From positions 83,779-147,778 of the forward strand of contig NZ_JAIGNI010000006.1 of assembly GCF_026130175.1 (NCBI RefSeq): a stretch of 64,000 nt of DNA, in the 5' to 3' direction. The translations under genes were made by a program, and so were the position numbers. A model generated the notes under the pieces. It did not search any database. It was given only the letters and a program-made list of their open reading frames with translations, and had not been told where the DNA came from. Shown piece after piece: positions 43,485-53,007 of this stretch. Every line of letters starts with the position of its first letter. Position 1 is the first letter of the stretch. The DNA comes from Lyngbya sp. CCAP 1446/10. Lineage in GTDB: Bacteria > Cyanobacteriota > Cyanobacteriia > Cyanobacteriales > Microcoleaceae.

Positions 43485-44966
43485 GTGGTTAACGCTGATT
43501 TCCCCAAAAAAATAACCGCACCCCTCTTGAGTTTGACATTGTGGACGATCGCCTGCGCGAGTATTTCCCTTGGGTTCCCGCTTGGTGCAACGGCGCAACT
43601 ACGATTGCGTCCCGGCGCAGTCACAACACCATCGGGGGGCGTTGGACGATCGCCCGAAAGTTACAAACTCGGTGGCGGCGATCGCATCCAAGTAGAAATA
43701 CTCGAAGTACCAGAACTCACCCGTGGCTACGAAGTCCTCTCAGACGGTTCTGTCAACCTTCCCCTCATCGGTCTGATCTCCATCCGCGCCCGCACCTTAG
43801 TAGAAGCCACCAACATCATCCGCAACGCCTACCTGCGCGTCCTCAAAGACCCAGTAGTCACAGTCAGCCTCGTCGCCGCCCGCCCCCTGAACGTCGGCGT
43901 GATCGGAGAAGTCACCAGGCCCGGAAACTTCATCATTACCCTGACTCCAGGGCCGGGGGTCGCGCCGAGTGTGCAGTATCCCACCGTCACCCAAGCGATT
44001 AGACTCGCAGAAGGCGTCACGGGTGTCGCCGACATCCGCAACATCCGTGTCCGCCGTCCCCAACCAGACGGCCCGGATCAAGTGCTTAACGTCAACCTGT
44101 GGAAATTCTTGCAAGAAGGAGACATCTCCCAAGATATCATTTTGCAAGACAGAGACACTATTGTGATCCCCACAGTCACTAACTTCAACCAAGCAGAAGC
44201 GCGCCAATTCGCGATCGCCAACTTTTCGCCACCGCCCGAAAAACCTCGATCGATCTCGATCGTCGGCCAAGTCACCCGCCCGGGGGCTTACGTCGTCATC
44301 GGTGGCAACACCACAAACGACGCCAGTCGCGAAGGCTTCCCCACCGTCATCCGCGCCATTCAGCTAGCCGGGGGCATCACCTCCGATGCCGACATCCGGC
44401 AAATCCAAGTGCGCCGCGTCACCAGAAGAGGCGAACAAATTATCCCAGTCAACCTGTGGCAGTTCCTAGAGTCCGGCGACGGCGCCCAAGATACCATCCT
44501 CCAGGAGGGAGACACGATCCTCGTACCCAAAGCCACGATAGTCAACCCCGCAGAAGCTGGCGTGCTGGCTAGCACTAACTTTGCTCCCCCCGGCATTAAC
44601 GTTTATGTAGTAGGAGAAGTCAGAACAGCCCTCGATCCGGTCAGGCTCCCAGCTAATGCCACGCTGAATCAAGCTTTAATTTCTAGAGGTTTTTTTGGCT
44701 ACGAGAATACGAGAGCTAAAAGGAATAAAATTGAGCTAGTCCGCCTCAATACCGACGGTACAGCTACTAAACGGACGATCGAAGTTGATTTAACTCAAGG
44801 CATTAACGAAGAAGTAAATCCTCAACTTCGGAACAACGACATGATTATCGTTTCCCGCAGCGGTCTCGTCAACTTCGTAGACCGCATGAACGCTGTAGTC
44901 GGGCCTGTCGGACCAGCTACCGGAGTGTTAAATTTTATAAACGTTTTCCGAAATTTATTCAGGTAA
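43485..44966 (+). CDS. Polysaccharide export protein (Wza-like, SLBB domains)
   Basis: The product is 493 residues with a signal peptide (LLSLTLWTIACASISLGF, cleavage near ATAQ). The Poly_export domain (about 58-135) starts YKLGGGDRIQVEILEVPELT. Three SLBB-type segments follow: VGVIGEVTRPGNF (about 145), ISIVGQVTRPGAYV (about 258) and NVYVVGEVRTALDP (about 372). The first two are near-repeats of each other, including LRIQ/RVRR elements and VNLWKFLQEGD / VNLWQFLESGD. No standard lipobox Cys is seen. The start is GTG 43485, with AGGTAG nearby. It forms the outer part of the export channel. Confidence 0.92.
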   Translation: MVNADFPKKITAPLLSLTLWTIACASISLGFPLGATAQLRLRPGAVTTPSGGVGRSPESYKLGGGDRIQVEILEVPELTRGYEVLSDGSVNLPLIGLISIRARTLVEATNIIRNAYLRVLKDPVVTVSLVAARPLNVGVIGEVTRPGNFIITLTPGPGVAPSVQYPTVTQAIRLAEGVTGVADIRNIRVRRPQPDGPDQVLNVNLWKFLQEGDISQDIILQDRDTIVIPTVTNFNQAEARQFAIANFSPPPEKPRSISIVGQVTRPGAYVVIGGNTTNDASREGFPTVIRAIQLAGGITSDADIRQIQVRRVTRRGEQIIPVNLWQFLESGDGAQDTILQEGDTILVPKATIVNPAEAGVLASTNFAPPGINVYVVGEVRTALDPVRLPANATLNQALISRGFFGYENTRAKRNKIELVRLNTDGTATKRTIEVDLTQGINEEVNPQLRNNDMIIVSRSGLVNFVDRMNAVVGPVGPATGVLNFINVFRNLFR

Positions 44967-45102
44967 GAACGTTGCTGGTGAGGTGGATAATTCGTGGGAA
45001 AGGCTAGAATAAATTAAACAATAGGATTTCTGGCGTCGTGGCGTGGCAGCTTCAAAAATATCAACATCACAAATATAAACCTCAAAAATACCCAGGCTGA
45101 AT

Positions 45103-47439
45103 ATGGATAGCAGACAAGATTACCAACCCTTCACACCTAAATCAAAGGGCAAACTGCCCGACTTCTCGGCTCAGAACTACAGAGATAGGTTTGTCGAGGA
45201 GACAGAGGAAGAAAAGCTAGACTTGTCCTGGCTGTTAGGAGTCCTGCGCCGCCGTATCCTGGTCATGGCAGCAGCCACCATTGCTTTGAGCGCCCTTGCC
45301 GGAACAGCGATCTTCCTGACTTCTAAAAAGATAACGCTCGAGTATGAAGGCTCCTTTTCCCTGTTAGTAGAACCAGCCACCGCTGAAGGTTTGCTATCCA
45401 AACAATTAGACAACACCGTCGCTGCCGATTTAGCAAAAATTAATATAGAAGGGATTAGCTTAGTAGACTACGAAACCCAAATTAGAATTTTGCGCAGTCC
45501 CAAAATGATGCAGCCAGTGCTTCAGGAATTGCGAGCTTGGAATCCCAACCTGACCTACAGCGAAATGATGTCAAAACTGTCGATCAGCCGCGTCAGCTAC
45601 GGAAAAGATGGCAAACAACAAGGCACAAAAATTTTAGAAGTTCGCTACAAAGATTCAGACCCAAAGAGAATTTATGGCGTATTGGATAAAATTTCTAAAG
45701 CTTATCTAGAATATAGCTTGCAGCAGCGGCTGACGGGCATTAATCAAGGCATTAAATTTATAGATATGGAGATGCCCAAGCTCCGAGAAAGAGTCGAAGT
45801 TCTGCAACTACAAGTCCAAAGACTGCGGCAGGATAGTAACTTGTTTGACCCCCAGCTAGAGGGAAAATCTCTGTCAGAACAAGTTCAAAGCATTCGGGGA
45901 CAGCAAGTAGGACTCCAAGTACAGTTAAAAGGGATGCGTACTCTCTACCAAAGTTATCAAAAATTAGTCAATCAAAATAACCCAGTTGGCGTGTTGATGA
46001 CCCAAGGACAAGCTTACGGCGGACTCTTAGGCCAAATCCAGAAAATAGACTCAGACCTCTCCCTAAAATTAGCTCAATACAGAGATGACAGTTTGCCCGT
46101 TTTAGCGTTGCGAAAAAGTCGGGAAGAACTGATTTTGACAGCAAGTCAACAAGCCAAAGAAGTGGTGATGGCAAATTTAAGCAGCCAAATCCAAGAAGTT
46201 GAGGCGCGCGATCGCGAAATGACTCAATTACAAAAAGATCTCAACCAAAAAATCAGAAATTTTTCAGTGACAACGCGGCAATACGACAATTTACAGCGGG
46301 AACTGCAAGTAGTTACTAAGAGTTTTTCAGACTTTTTGGCAAAACGAGAAGCTTTGCGGATTGATGCAGCTCAGCAGCAAATACCTTGGGTACTGATCAA
46401 TCCTCCAGAAATTCCGCTAGACAAATTCGGCAAGTTTGTCACAGCTACCGTCAAACAAACCAAAAAACAGTTAGTGCTGGCAGTAATTTTAAGTAGTCTG
46501 CTGGGCATAGCAGTCGGCTTGCTAGTAGAGGTGCTAAATAATGTTTTCCACACTCCAGAATCGCTGAGAACAGCCACAAGATTGCCGGTGCTAGGGGTGA
46601 TTCCGTTTACCAAAAAAGTCAAGCGCAGACCGCCAGCCAGACCAAGGAAACTAACATCGGCTCGATCGTCGTCGAAGTCGCAAGTGCAAGTTCTCGAACC
46701 GCTCGAAGCTGCACCTACTGCTCCGATGCTGGGGCAAAGTATTTTTAGGGAGTTAGACTATCAATTTTTAGAAGCATTTCGATCGCTCTACACGAACATT
46801 CACTTGCTCAGTGCAGGTACGGCGATTCGATCGCTCTTAGTGAGCTCGGCCGTAGCTGGAGACGGCAAATCTACAGTAGCTTTGCACCTGGCAGCCACAG
46901 CAGCAGCAGTCGGACAGCGAGTATTGTTAGTAGATGCCGATTTGCGCTGCCCGCAACTGCATACTAAGCTAGGACTGCCGAACGTGCGCGGCCTGGGCGA
47001 TGCCATCTCCACAGATCTCAGCCTCAACGATGCGATTCAGCGAGCGCCCAACCAAGAGAATTTGTTCGTACTTACCGCCGGCCAAATTCCCGCCGATCCG
47101 ATCAAGCTGCTTTCTTCCAAAAAAATGCAGTATCTGATGGAGCAGTTTCAAGCATTTTTTGACTTAGTGATTTATGATACCCCGCCCCTATCAGGCTTGG
47201 CAGACGCCCACTTGATCGCAGCTCACACCGACGCTACGATTATGGTGGTGCAAATTGGTAAAACAGATCGATCGCAAGTTAGCAAAGTTTTAGAAGAATT
47301 AAAATTTTCTGGAGCTTCCGTCTTGGGAATCGTGGCTAACGGCTGCAAAAACGACCGTCATAGCTATCGCCAGCGCCCGATCGGTTTAGAGACGCTCTAC
47401 GACCAAAAAATCGCTTTAGGTACAAAAAATCAAAATTAG
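45103..47439 (+). CDS. Polysaccharide co-polymerase with BY-kinase domain (Wzc-like)
   Basis: The product is 778 residues. The Wzz domain with its first membrane helix (about 48-70) and a long coiled-coil region (about 200-420) are followed by the second helix (about 455-480). The cytoplasmic kinase has Walker A SSAVAGDGKSTVALHLA (about 585-601), Walker A' VLLVDADLRCPQLH (about 607-620) and Walker B FDLVIYDTPPL (about 680-690). The tail has only two tyrosines instead of a Tyr cluster, so its autophosphorylation may be limited. It controls chain length and export with the Wza-like protein encoded just upstream. Confidence 0.93.
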   Translation: MDSRQDYQPFTPKSKGKLPDFSAQNYRDRFVEETEEEKLDLSWLLGVLRRRILVMAAATIALSALAGTAIFLTSKKITLEYEGSFSLLVEPATAEGLLSKQLDNTVAADLAKINIEGISLVDYETQIRILRSPKMMQPVLQELRAWNPNLTYSEMMSKLSISRVSYGKDGKQQGTKILEVRYKDSDPKRIYGVLDKISKAYLEYSLQQRLTGINQGIKFIDMEMPKLRERVEVLQLQVQRLRQDSNLFDPQLEGKSLSEQVQSIRGQQVGLQVQLKGMRTLYQSYQKLVNQNNPVGVLMTQGQAYGGLLGQIQKIDSDLSLKLAQYRDDSLPVLALRKSREELILTASQQAKEVVMANLSSQIQEVEARDREMTQLQKDLNQKIRNFSVTTRQYDNLQRELQVVTKSFSDFLAKREALRIDAAQQQIPWVLINPPEIPLDKFGKFVTATVKQTKKQLVLAVILSSLLGIAVGLLVEVLNNVFHTPESLRTATRLPVLGVIPFTKKVKRRPPARPRKLTSARSSSKSQVQVLEPLEAAPTAPMLGQSIFRELDYQFLEAFRSLYTNIHLLSAGTAIRSLLVSSAVAGDGKSTVALHLAATAAAVGQRVLLVDADLRCPQLHTKLGLPNVRGLGDAISTDLSLNDAIQRAPNQENLFVLTAGQIPADPIKLLSSKKMQYLMEQFQAFFDLVIYDTPPLSGLADAHLIAAHTDATIMVVQIGKTDRSQVSKVLEELKFSGASVLGIVANGCKNDRHSYRQRPIGLETLYDQKIALGTKNQN

Positions 47440-47453
47440 ACAAATTTTGATGC

Positions 47454-47469
47454 AGGCGGCGCGCCGCCT
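47454..47469. repeat. 16-bp perfect GC palindrome after the Wzc-like gene
   Basis: AGGCGGCGCGCCGCCT is self-complementary and lies 14 bp after the stop. Without a T-run it may act as a weak terminator or protein site. Confidence 0.5.
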
Positions 47470-47696
47470 TCCTCGATCGGAATTGCACAAGCAAGCTGCA
47501 CCGTCATTTTTTGAGAAAAGTACCATTTGAGAAAGAAAATGATAGACTAACGGACATAGCCTTGTGTGTCAACCGAGATTACGCGGATCTTTAAATTCGC
47601 GATAATTCTTTAAAAAATGATTGGGAAATCAGCAAAAGTGGGTAAACTACATCTAGCAGAACGCAATCTCAATCAGGAAAAGACACCTTTGAAGGT

Positions 47697-47732
47697 GAAC
47701 GTTAATGCAAACGTTAATGTGAACGTTTCAAC
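47697..47732 (+). promoter_or_regulatory. Three AACGTT sites with 12-13-bp spacing before the response regulator
   Basis: GAACGTTAATG, AAACGTTAATG and GAACGTTTC follow one another at about one and a quarter helical turns per site. If untranslated they would be a direct-repeat binding array for a transcription factor. In the longer reading frame they would encode Val-Asn repeats, which looks unlike protein. Confidence 0.4.
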
Positions 47733-47757
47733 CCAGAAACTTGGTAGGGATTATTCT

Positions 47758-48123
47758 ATGAGTACAGTTATGGTTGTTGATGATAGCGTCACTCTGCGGG
47801 AGATGATCGCTGACTTGCTCAAAGGTAGAGGACTCAACGTCACGGTAGCTAGTGATGGCGTAGAAGCTCTAGAGCAAATCAAAGCCAACCGCCCAGATTT
47901 AGTCGTTCTGGATATCGTGATGCCCCGGATGAACGGCTACGAAGTCTGTCGCCGGCTCAAAAGCGACCCCAAAACTCAGAATCTGCCGGTGGTAATGTGT
48001 TCGAGCAAAAGCGAAGAGTTCGATCGCTACTGGGGAATGAAACAAGGAGCTGATGCTTACATCGCCAAGCCATTTCACCCTCAGGAATTGGTCGGTACGA
48101 TTAAGCAACTGCTGCGCGGTTGA
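47758..48123 (+). CDS. CheY-like response regulator (PilH/PixH type)
   Basis: The product is 121 residues from MSTVMVVDDSVTLREM. It is a single REC domain with the acidic pair DD (8-9), phospho-acceptor Asp in LVVLDIVMPRMNGYE (about 52) and Lys in YIAKPFHPQEL (about 102). No output domain is present, so it acts by protein contact, as PilH/PixH do in motility and phototaxis systems. The upstream in-frame ATG 47617 adds 47 implausible residues over a repeat array; the TAGGGA site before 47758 supports the short form. No cognate kinase is intact nearby. Confidence 0.88.
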   Translation: MSTVMVVDDSVTLREMIADLLKGRGLNVTVASDGVEALEQIKANRPDLVVLDIVMPRMNGYEVCRRLKSDPKTQNLPVVMCSSKSEEFDRYWGMKQGADAYIAKPFHPQELVGTIKQLLRG

Positions 48124-48187
48124 AGTAGAGGAAGAGGGACAGAAAAAAATGTCTTGAGTGGTTCCAATTTCTGATCCCGCAGCCTCT

Positions 48188-48685
48188 CTAAACTATTCGA
48201 TTGACAATAGTCCAAACATCCCCGTCCGATCGCACGTAGGGCACAGAAATACTCTTAAAACCAGTAATAAAAGGCTTGTAATAAACCTGCCAGTAACTGG
48301 GGCTAATTTGGTCAGCGATGGCTTTGAGTCCCTTCACTTCCGCAGCCAGTTCCCCCGCCAGTTCGTTAATCCGTTCCGCGTGTCCGCGAGCGAGAACTCT
48401 TCCCTCCTCAACCTGCTCCTCCATCGGGTTCCTTCTTTGCAAGTTTACCGATAGCTGCTGTTTCTGATGAAGTTGATCAGACAGAGCAGCGATCGCATCA
48501 TCTATCCCCTTGACTTCTGCTGACACTTCTGCTGTTTCCCTCGCGTGACGGCGGTAAGCATCGGCGATCGCTTGAGGCGAATCACCGAGGGGGGCGGCAG
48601 CGCCAATGCTAAGCTGCTGGCGTTCCCGGCGCAATGCCTCAATCTGAGAAGAAATTGCTTTGATGTCTGTCTGAAGTTTGTCCAC
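48188..48685 (-). CDS. Coiled-coil hypothetical protein
   Basis: The product is 165 residues. Heptad-rich helices fill about 1-35 (ISSQIEALRRERQQL) and 48-115 (including EVKGIDDAIAALSDQLHQKQ), followed by a small C-terminal part (PSYWQVYYKPFITGFKSISV). There is no signal peptide. It may be a structural or scaffolding protein; I do not recognise the family. A Gly/Pro/Asp-containing break near residue 35 separates two helical blocks. Confidence 0.6.
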   Translation of the reverse strand: MDKLQTDIKAISSQIEALRRERQQLSIGAAAPLGDSPQAIADAYRRHARETAEVSAEVKGIDDAIAALSDQLHQKQQLSVNLQRRNPMEEQVEEGRVLARGHAERINELAGELAAEVKGLKAIADQISPSYWQVYYKPFITGFKSISVPYVRSDGDVWTIVNRIV

Positions 48686-48765
48686 TTAATTACCGCGTGG
48701 TTTTTGGATATTTTAGCATATTAACACAAACCAATCAGTCGATCGGCCTTGAAATTGCATATTTT

Positions 48766-48788
48766 GGGCGATGCTCAGAGCATCGCCC
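48766..48788. repeat. 10-bp GC-rich hairpin
   Basis: GGGCGATGCT (48766-48775) pairs with AGCATCGCCC (48779-48788) around a 3-base loop. No T-run; may be a repeat element. Confidence 0.5.
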
Positions 48789-48884
48789 CACAAGAAAAAG
48801 TTCAATTGCTTTAAAATATAAAAATTTGTATTTTTGAGTTGAGCGGTTCCCGTCTAGATCGAGTTTGGTGAATCAGCATTATAG

Positions 48885-48948
48885 GTTTGATCGTTCGGAA
48901 TGCAAGTCCTCAAAGTTTGATGAGGACTTGCATTCCGAACGATCAAAC
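48885..48948. repeat. Perfect 28-bp inverted repeat, 8-base loop
   Basis: Arms 48885-48912 and 48921-48948 are exact complements, with core GATCGTTCGGAATGCAAGTC. It is an unusually long hairpin for a 64-kb stretch, lies between a coiled-coil gene and a collapsed histidine kinase, and has no T-run. Confidence 0.88.
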
Positions 48949-48976
48949 ACAATTACCAATTATTAATTGAGTTATT

Positions 48977-49323
48977 TTAAATTGTCACCGCTTGCTGCCT
49001 CAAACTGACTACAGCCTCCACCAAAACATCGGGTGGTACGGGTTTAGCCAAATGGCGATCGAAACCAGCTTTCAAAGCCGATAAATTACTCCGACCAGCA
49101 AATAACCGCGCTGTCCGGTTTCAGCATCTTTTAACGTGGAAAGTGTGGCTTCGAGTTCAGTTGAAACTTGGTGAGTGTGGCTCACTGAGCGTTCGTTTTC
49201 GACTAACTTGAGAGTATTGCGGTAGGAAGTTGCCGCATTGAAAATTAGCAGCCCCAAGGCCATGCCGATGCCTGCGGTGATTTGGCGAGTCAGCGATTTA
49301 TTCTTGAAATACTCGGCACGCAA
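48977..49323 (-). pseudogene. Hybrid histidine kinase collapsed by an internal deletion
   Basis: The 5' part (from about 49323) encodes a CHASE3-type sensor start: SLTRQITAGIGMALGLLIF, then YRNTLKLVENERSVSHTHQV and AETGQRGYLLVG. Immediately after, near 49085, the sequence becomes the C-terminal end of a receiver domain in another phase: ALKAGFDRHLAKPVPPDVLV and EAVVSLRQQAVTI, stopping at TAA 48979-48977. The kinase core between the two parts is gone. The first phase stops soon after the junction (VIYRL). Confidence 0.72.
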
Positions 49324-49650
49324 GTCCTGCTTTTTTTATTTTACTTGGATGTGGGCGATCGTTTTTTTGTCCGGGCACACACGGTGGCGAAAGTGTCTAA
49401 ATTTAAGGCTCAAATCTGCGATGATTTATCTTGTTTCTAGTTTAGCTGGATCAGCAGAAGCCCCGCGCTCAATCCGCTTCGGATGAGCGTCGGGATGAAT
49501 GGGACCGAAGCGACGATTGCCCGTTTGACAATCCCAACAATCGCAGATATCGGAAGGAGAACGGGCATGGGTCGACTCGCCGTATTCTTTGCATTTGTAT
49601 TGTCTGATCCATTGTGTTATCATAGTTCCAGTAGCGTGATAAACAACATT

Positions 49651-50875
49651 GTGTTGAAAGCAGTCAAAGTCAGAATCTATCCCAGTCAGGAACAACAAAA
49701 CCATCTGGCGCAAGCTTGTGGTTGTGTCCGTTGGGTTTGGAATCAGTCATTGGCTACGATGTCCCAGACTTACAAAGAGACTGGGAAAAGTATCTCTGCC
49801 TTCACGATGAAGAAACAGATTCCAGTCTGGAAGACTGAGTTTGAATGGCTCAAAGAGTGTTACTCTCAGTGCCTTACAGTCTTCGGTACTAAATCTGTCT
49901 CAGGCATTTATCAACTTCTTTGATGGTCGCGCCCTTTATCCAACCTTTAAGAAACCTCAGGGCAAACAATCGATTCAATTTCCTCAAAACGTTAAAGTTT
50001 TGGAACATGATCAGATTAAATTCCCTGGCAATCTTGGGGTAGTTAAGGCTAAAATTCATCGTGAATTGGTGGGTATTGTAAAAACTGTTACGGTGTCTAA
50101 GATGCCTGATTGTCGTTACTACGCATCATTGTTGATGGATGATGGCATTGCTCGACCTGAGACGATAGAAGATGGCAAAGCAATCGGCATCGACCTTGGA
50201 TTACTTGACTTTGTTGTTACGTCTGAAGGCTCTAAATATCAGAACCCTCGGCATCTAAAAAAACACGAACGCAACTTAAAGCGCAAGCAGAAAAAACTAT
50301 CTCGCAAAAAAAATAAGACTACGAATAAGCGACGTAAGGCTAAATTGGCTGTTGCAAAAGTCCACGCTAGAATCGCTAGAGTCAGAGAAGATTTCCGACA
50401 TAAACTATCCCGTAAGATAGTCGATGAAAACCAAATCATTGTCGTAGAAAATCTGGCAGTAAAGAACATGGTGAAGAATCATTGCCTAGCTAAATCCATC
50501 AGCGATGCTGGATGGGGAATGTTTTGTACTATGCTCAAATACAAGGCAGAAGCGTTCGGTAAAGTATACCTAGAAGTAGGTCGATTCTTTCCTTCGTCGC
50601 ACCTTTGTTCTGAGACTTTACTGTCGCTGCCAAAAATGGATTTGTCTGTCCGTGAATTCGATTGTCCCCACTGTGGGAAACGGCACGACCGAGACGTTAA
50701 TGCAGCCATCAATATTAAAAATGAAGGCTTACGGATATTGGCGTTGGGAACCAGCGTTACTGCCCTTGGAGGCAATGTAAGACCAAAACAGTATGGGCGT
50801 AAGTCTACTAATGTCGAGGCGGTTGCTCTTGAATTGGGAAGCCCGCTCTCTATCCGTAGGATGAGAGTCGGGTAG
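49651..50875 (+). pseudogene. TnpB of the IS200/IS605 family, frameshifted
   Basis: The first frame (GTG 49651) reads LKAVKVRIYPSQEQQNHLAQ to WLKECYSQC, and the second (open to 50875) continues LQSSVLNLSQAFINFFDGRA. An extra base near 49876 explains the shift. RuvC residues are kept: Asp in KAIGIDLGLLDF, Glu in IIVVENLAVKNM, Asp in HDRDVNAAINI. The zinc ribbon is unusual: the first Cys pair reads CSET (one Cys lost) before CPHC. A TnpA gene is absent, so this is a TnpB-only relic or non-autonomous element. Confidence 0.85.
50842..50872. repeat. Imperfect hairpin at the TnpB 3' end
   Basis: CCCGCTCTCTATCC and GGATGAGAGTCGGG fold around GTA with two mismatches, inside the last codons of TnpB. 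In IS200/IS605 elements a right-end hairpin and the guide RNA scaffold lie here, so this is a candidate right end. Confidence 0.5.
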
Positions 50876-51375
50876 TTCACTCTCGCTCCCCTCGCATCCT
50901 CCTTAAGTTGGAGACGGCAAACAGGCCATCTCTCGCTGCCAGCCAAGCTTAATTCGCCATGTTCTGTAGCATCGCTTTTGTTGCTTTGAGTCTTTCAAAT
51001 CGTGGCAGGAAAAAAGGAGTTTTTACCTATTGATTTTGGTTGATTTTTGCGGTATATTTTAGATAATGGAAGTGGTGACTTGAATTTAAAAATTGCCACT
51101 ATTCCCATCATTTAATAATACCTTGTCAATCCACCCGCGTCAAGCTTTTTACCCGAAAAAAAAGGCAATTTATTTTTTTTTATTAAAAATAAATTTTAGG
51201 ACTCAGGGGAGAAATTGCTAGGGAAACGAACCGCAGATGAACGCAGATTAACGCGGATAATTTTCAGATGGGAGAGGGAATAAAAAGCAATTGGAGTTTA
51301 TAGTCTGTTTGCAAGAGAGACGATCGCACTGCACGCCGAAAATGATGACCCCGAGTGCAGTGGCGAACCAGAAAA
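50876..51375. other. Intergenic gap downstream of TnpB
   Basis: No gene is seen. It holds a CGCAGAT-type dispersed repeat near 51230-51265 and A/T tracts near 51160-51190. Confidence 0.5.
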
Positions 51376-52581
51376 TTACGCAATAACAGTGGATTTCATC
51401 GCCAAAATGCGATCGATCGCATCCTCAACCACCTTATCAGGAGTCGAAGCACCGGAAGTCACGCCCACAACAATATTACCATCAGGCAGCCAATTGTCAG
51501 CTACGACCAAATCTCCGCCTAAAGGCTTGTGTTCGATGCGATTTTCCGGTAAAATACGTTCCGCACAATCAATGTGATAAGAAGGAAGAGATTTGTGAAT
51601 CGCAATCTCCTGCAAGTGCGTAGTATTAGAAGAATTAAAACCCCCAATCACCAGCATCAAATCCAACTTCTCCTCAACCAAACCCAACATAGCATCTTGC
51701 CGTTCCTGAGTCGCATCGCAGATAGTATTAAAACTCAGAAAATGTTCATTAAGATTCTCCGGGCCAAACTTCCGCATCATCGTCTTTTCAAATAATTTAC
51801 CAATATTCTCAGTTTCAGTTTTGAGCATAGTAGTTTGGTTAGCGATCCCGACACTTACCAAATCCAGATCCGGGTCAAAACCAGCCGAATAAGCCTTACT
51901 AAACTTAGTAAGAAACTGATTTCTGTCGCCACCGTGCAAGATATAATTGCTGACATATTCAGCTTCCTGCAAATTCAGCACAATCAAATACTTATCGGCA
52001 AAAGAACTGGTAGCAACAGTTTCCTCATGCTTGTATTGACCGTGAATAATCGAAGTATAATCTTTCTTCTTGTGCTTTTCAACAGTATTCCAAACCTTAG
52101 AAACCCAAGGACAAGTAGTATCAACAATCTTGCAGCCCTTATCGTTCAGCAACTGCATTTCTTGGACACTAGCGCCAAAAGCAGGTAAAATTACCACATC
52201 GCCACTATCGACAACCGAAAAATCTTTCAGTCCCTTTTCAACAGCAATAAAACCCACTTCCATATCGCGCAAATGCTGATTTACAGAAGGATTGTGAATA
52301 ATCTCATTAGTAATCCAAATCCGTTCCGAGGGGAAGTGCTGGCGAGTCTCGTAAGCAATAGCTACAGCGCGTTCCACCCCCCAGCAAAAGCCAAAAGCCT
52401 CAGCCAGCCGGATAGTGACTGCGCCGCGTTGCAGCCTGTAATTGTTGTCGCGAATTTGCTGGATCAGACTGCTTTGATAAGCCGTCTGCATCACCTCAGC
52501 TACCTCAGCTTGGTGTCCAAAACCCTTGCGGTGGTAGTTTTCGGACTGTTGGAGCGATCGTTTAAAAGCTTTAGTATCCAT
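51376..52581 (-). CDS. ispH: 4-hydroxy-3-methylbut-2-enyl diphosphate reductase
   Basis: The product is 401 residues, the longer cyanobacterial/plastid form. The three iron-sulfur Cys ligands are seen in [15 protein letters not shown] (about 67), [12 protein letters not shown] (about 158) and [11 protein letters not shown] (about 288). The TXE-type motif appears as [16 protein letters not shown] (about 242-257). It catalyses the last MEP-pathway step, reducing HMBPP to IPP and DMAPP with electrons from ferredoxin, and is essential. It is a single gene without operon partners here. Confidence 0.97.
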   Translation of the reverse strand: MDTKAFKRSLQQSENYHRKGFGHQAEVAEVMQTAYQSSLIQQIRDNNYRLQRGAVTIRLAEAFGFCWGVERAVAIAYETRQHFPSERIWITNEIIHNPSVNQHLRDMEVGFIAVEKGLKDFSVVDSGDVVILPAFGASVQEMQLLNDKGCKIVDTTCPWVSKVWNTVEKHKKKDYTSIIHGQYKHEETVATSSFADKYLIVLNLQEAEYVSNYILHGGDRNQFLTKFSKAYSAGFDPDLDLVSVGIANQTTMLKTETENIGKLFEKTMMRKFGPENLNEHFLSFNTICDATQERQDAMLGLVEEKLDLMLVIGGFNSSNTTHLQEIAIHKSLPSYHIDCAERILPENRIEHKPLGGDLVVADNWLPDGNIVVGVTSGASTPDKVVEDAIDRILAMKSTVIA

Positions 52582-52936
52582 GCGGTATCGAGTTGAAATT
52601 TAGGTTAATTACCTTTGATTTTAGAAGGCCTGGGTGCGATCGGGATTATACGATTTTAGATTTTAGATTTTAGATTGGAATGAATTACTGCATAAGGGTT
52701 TGCGGCTTGTATGCAGTTACATTCTTTTTTGAAACTGGTATTATTGGATTTAGTAGCGAACAGGGAATATAGCAATCATTTTATCAGTTACGAACGTCGA
52801 TCGCAGCAGGCTAACCCGTGCCGCCACAAGTGCTGCGATCGGGCAAATCCGGCAAAAATGGCTATATGCTGTGCCGGATTTTCGTTCCCGGAGTGCTGAT
52901 GCGCCGCTGTGACGGGCGCGACTTTGATCAGTTCGT
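52582..52936. other. Intergenic gap with nested inverted repeats
   Basis: CGATCGCAGCA (52798-52808) pairs with its complement at 52831-52841, and AAATCCGGCA (52845-52854) with 52872-52881. No coding frame is convincing; the plus-strand 62-residue frame at 52711 lacks a ribosome site. Confidence 0.5.
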
Positions 52937-52984
52937 TAAAAAAACTTAAAAAAAGCGTAGAGACGCAGATAACTGCATCTCTAC
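52937..52984 (-). terminator. Rho-independent terminator of the first amt gene
   Basis: GTAGAGATGCAG and CTGCGTCTCTAC (minus strand, arms 52984-52973 and 52968-52957, 4-base loop) are followed by TTTTTTT and a second T-run. It lies 24 bp after the stop. Confidence 0.85.
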
Positions 52985-53007
52985 ACGATCGAACTTACCC
53001 TTAAAAA

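Noticed and set aside
49483..49650. Upstream part of the TnpB frame
   Set aside because: The TnpB family begins near LKAVKVRIYP; the preceding 56 codons are flanking sequence.
52711..52899. Plus-strand 62-residue frame between ispH and amt
   Set aside because: It spans two inverted repeats and shows no coding pattern.
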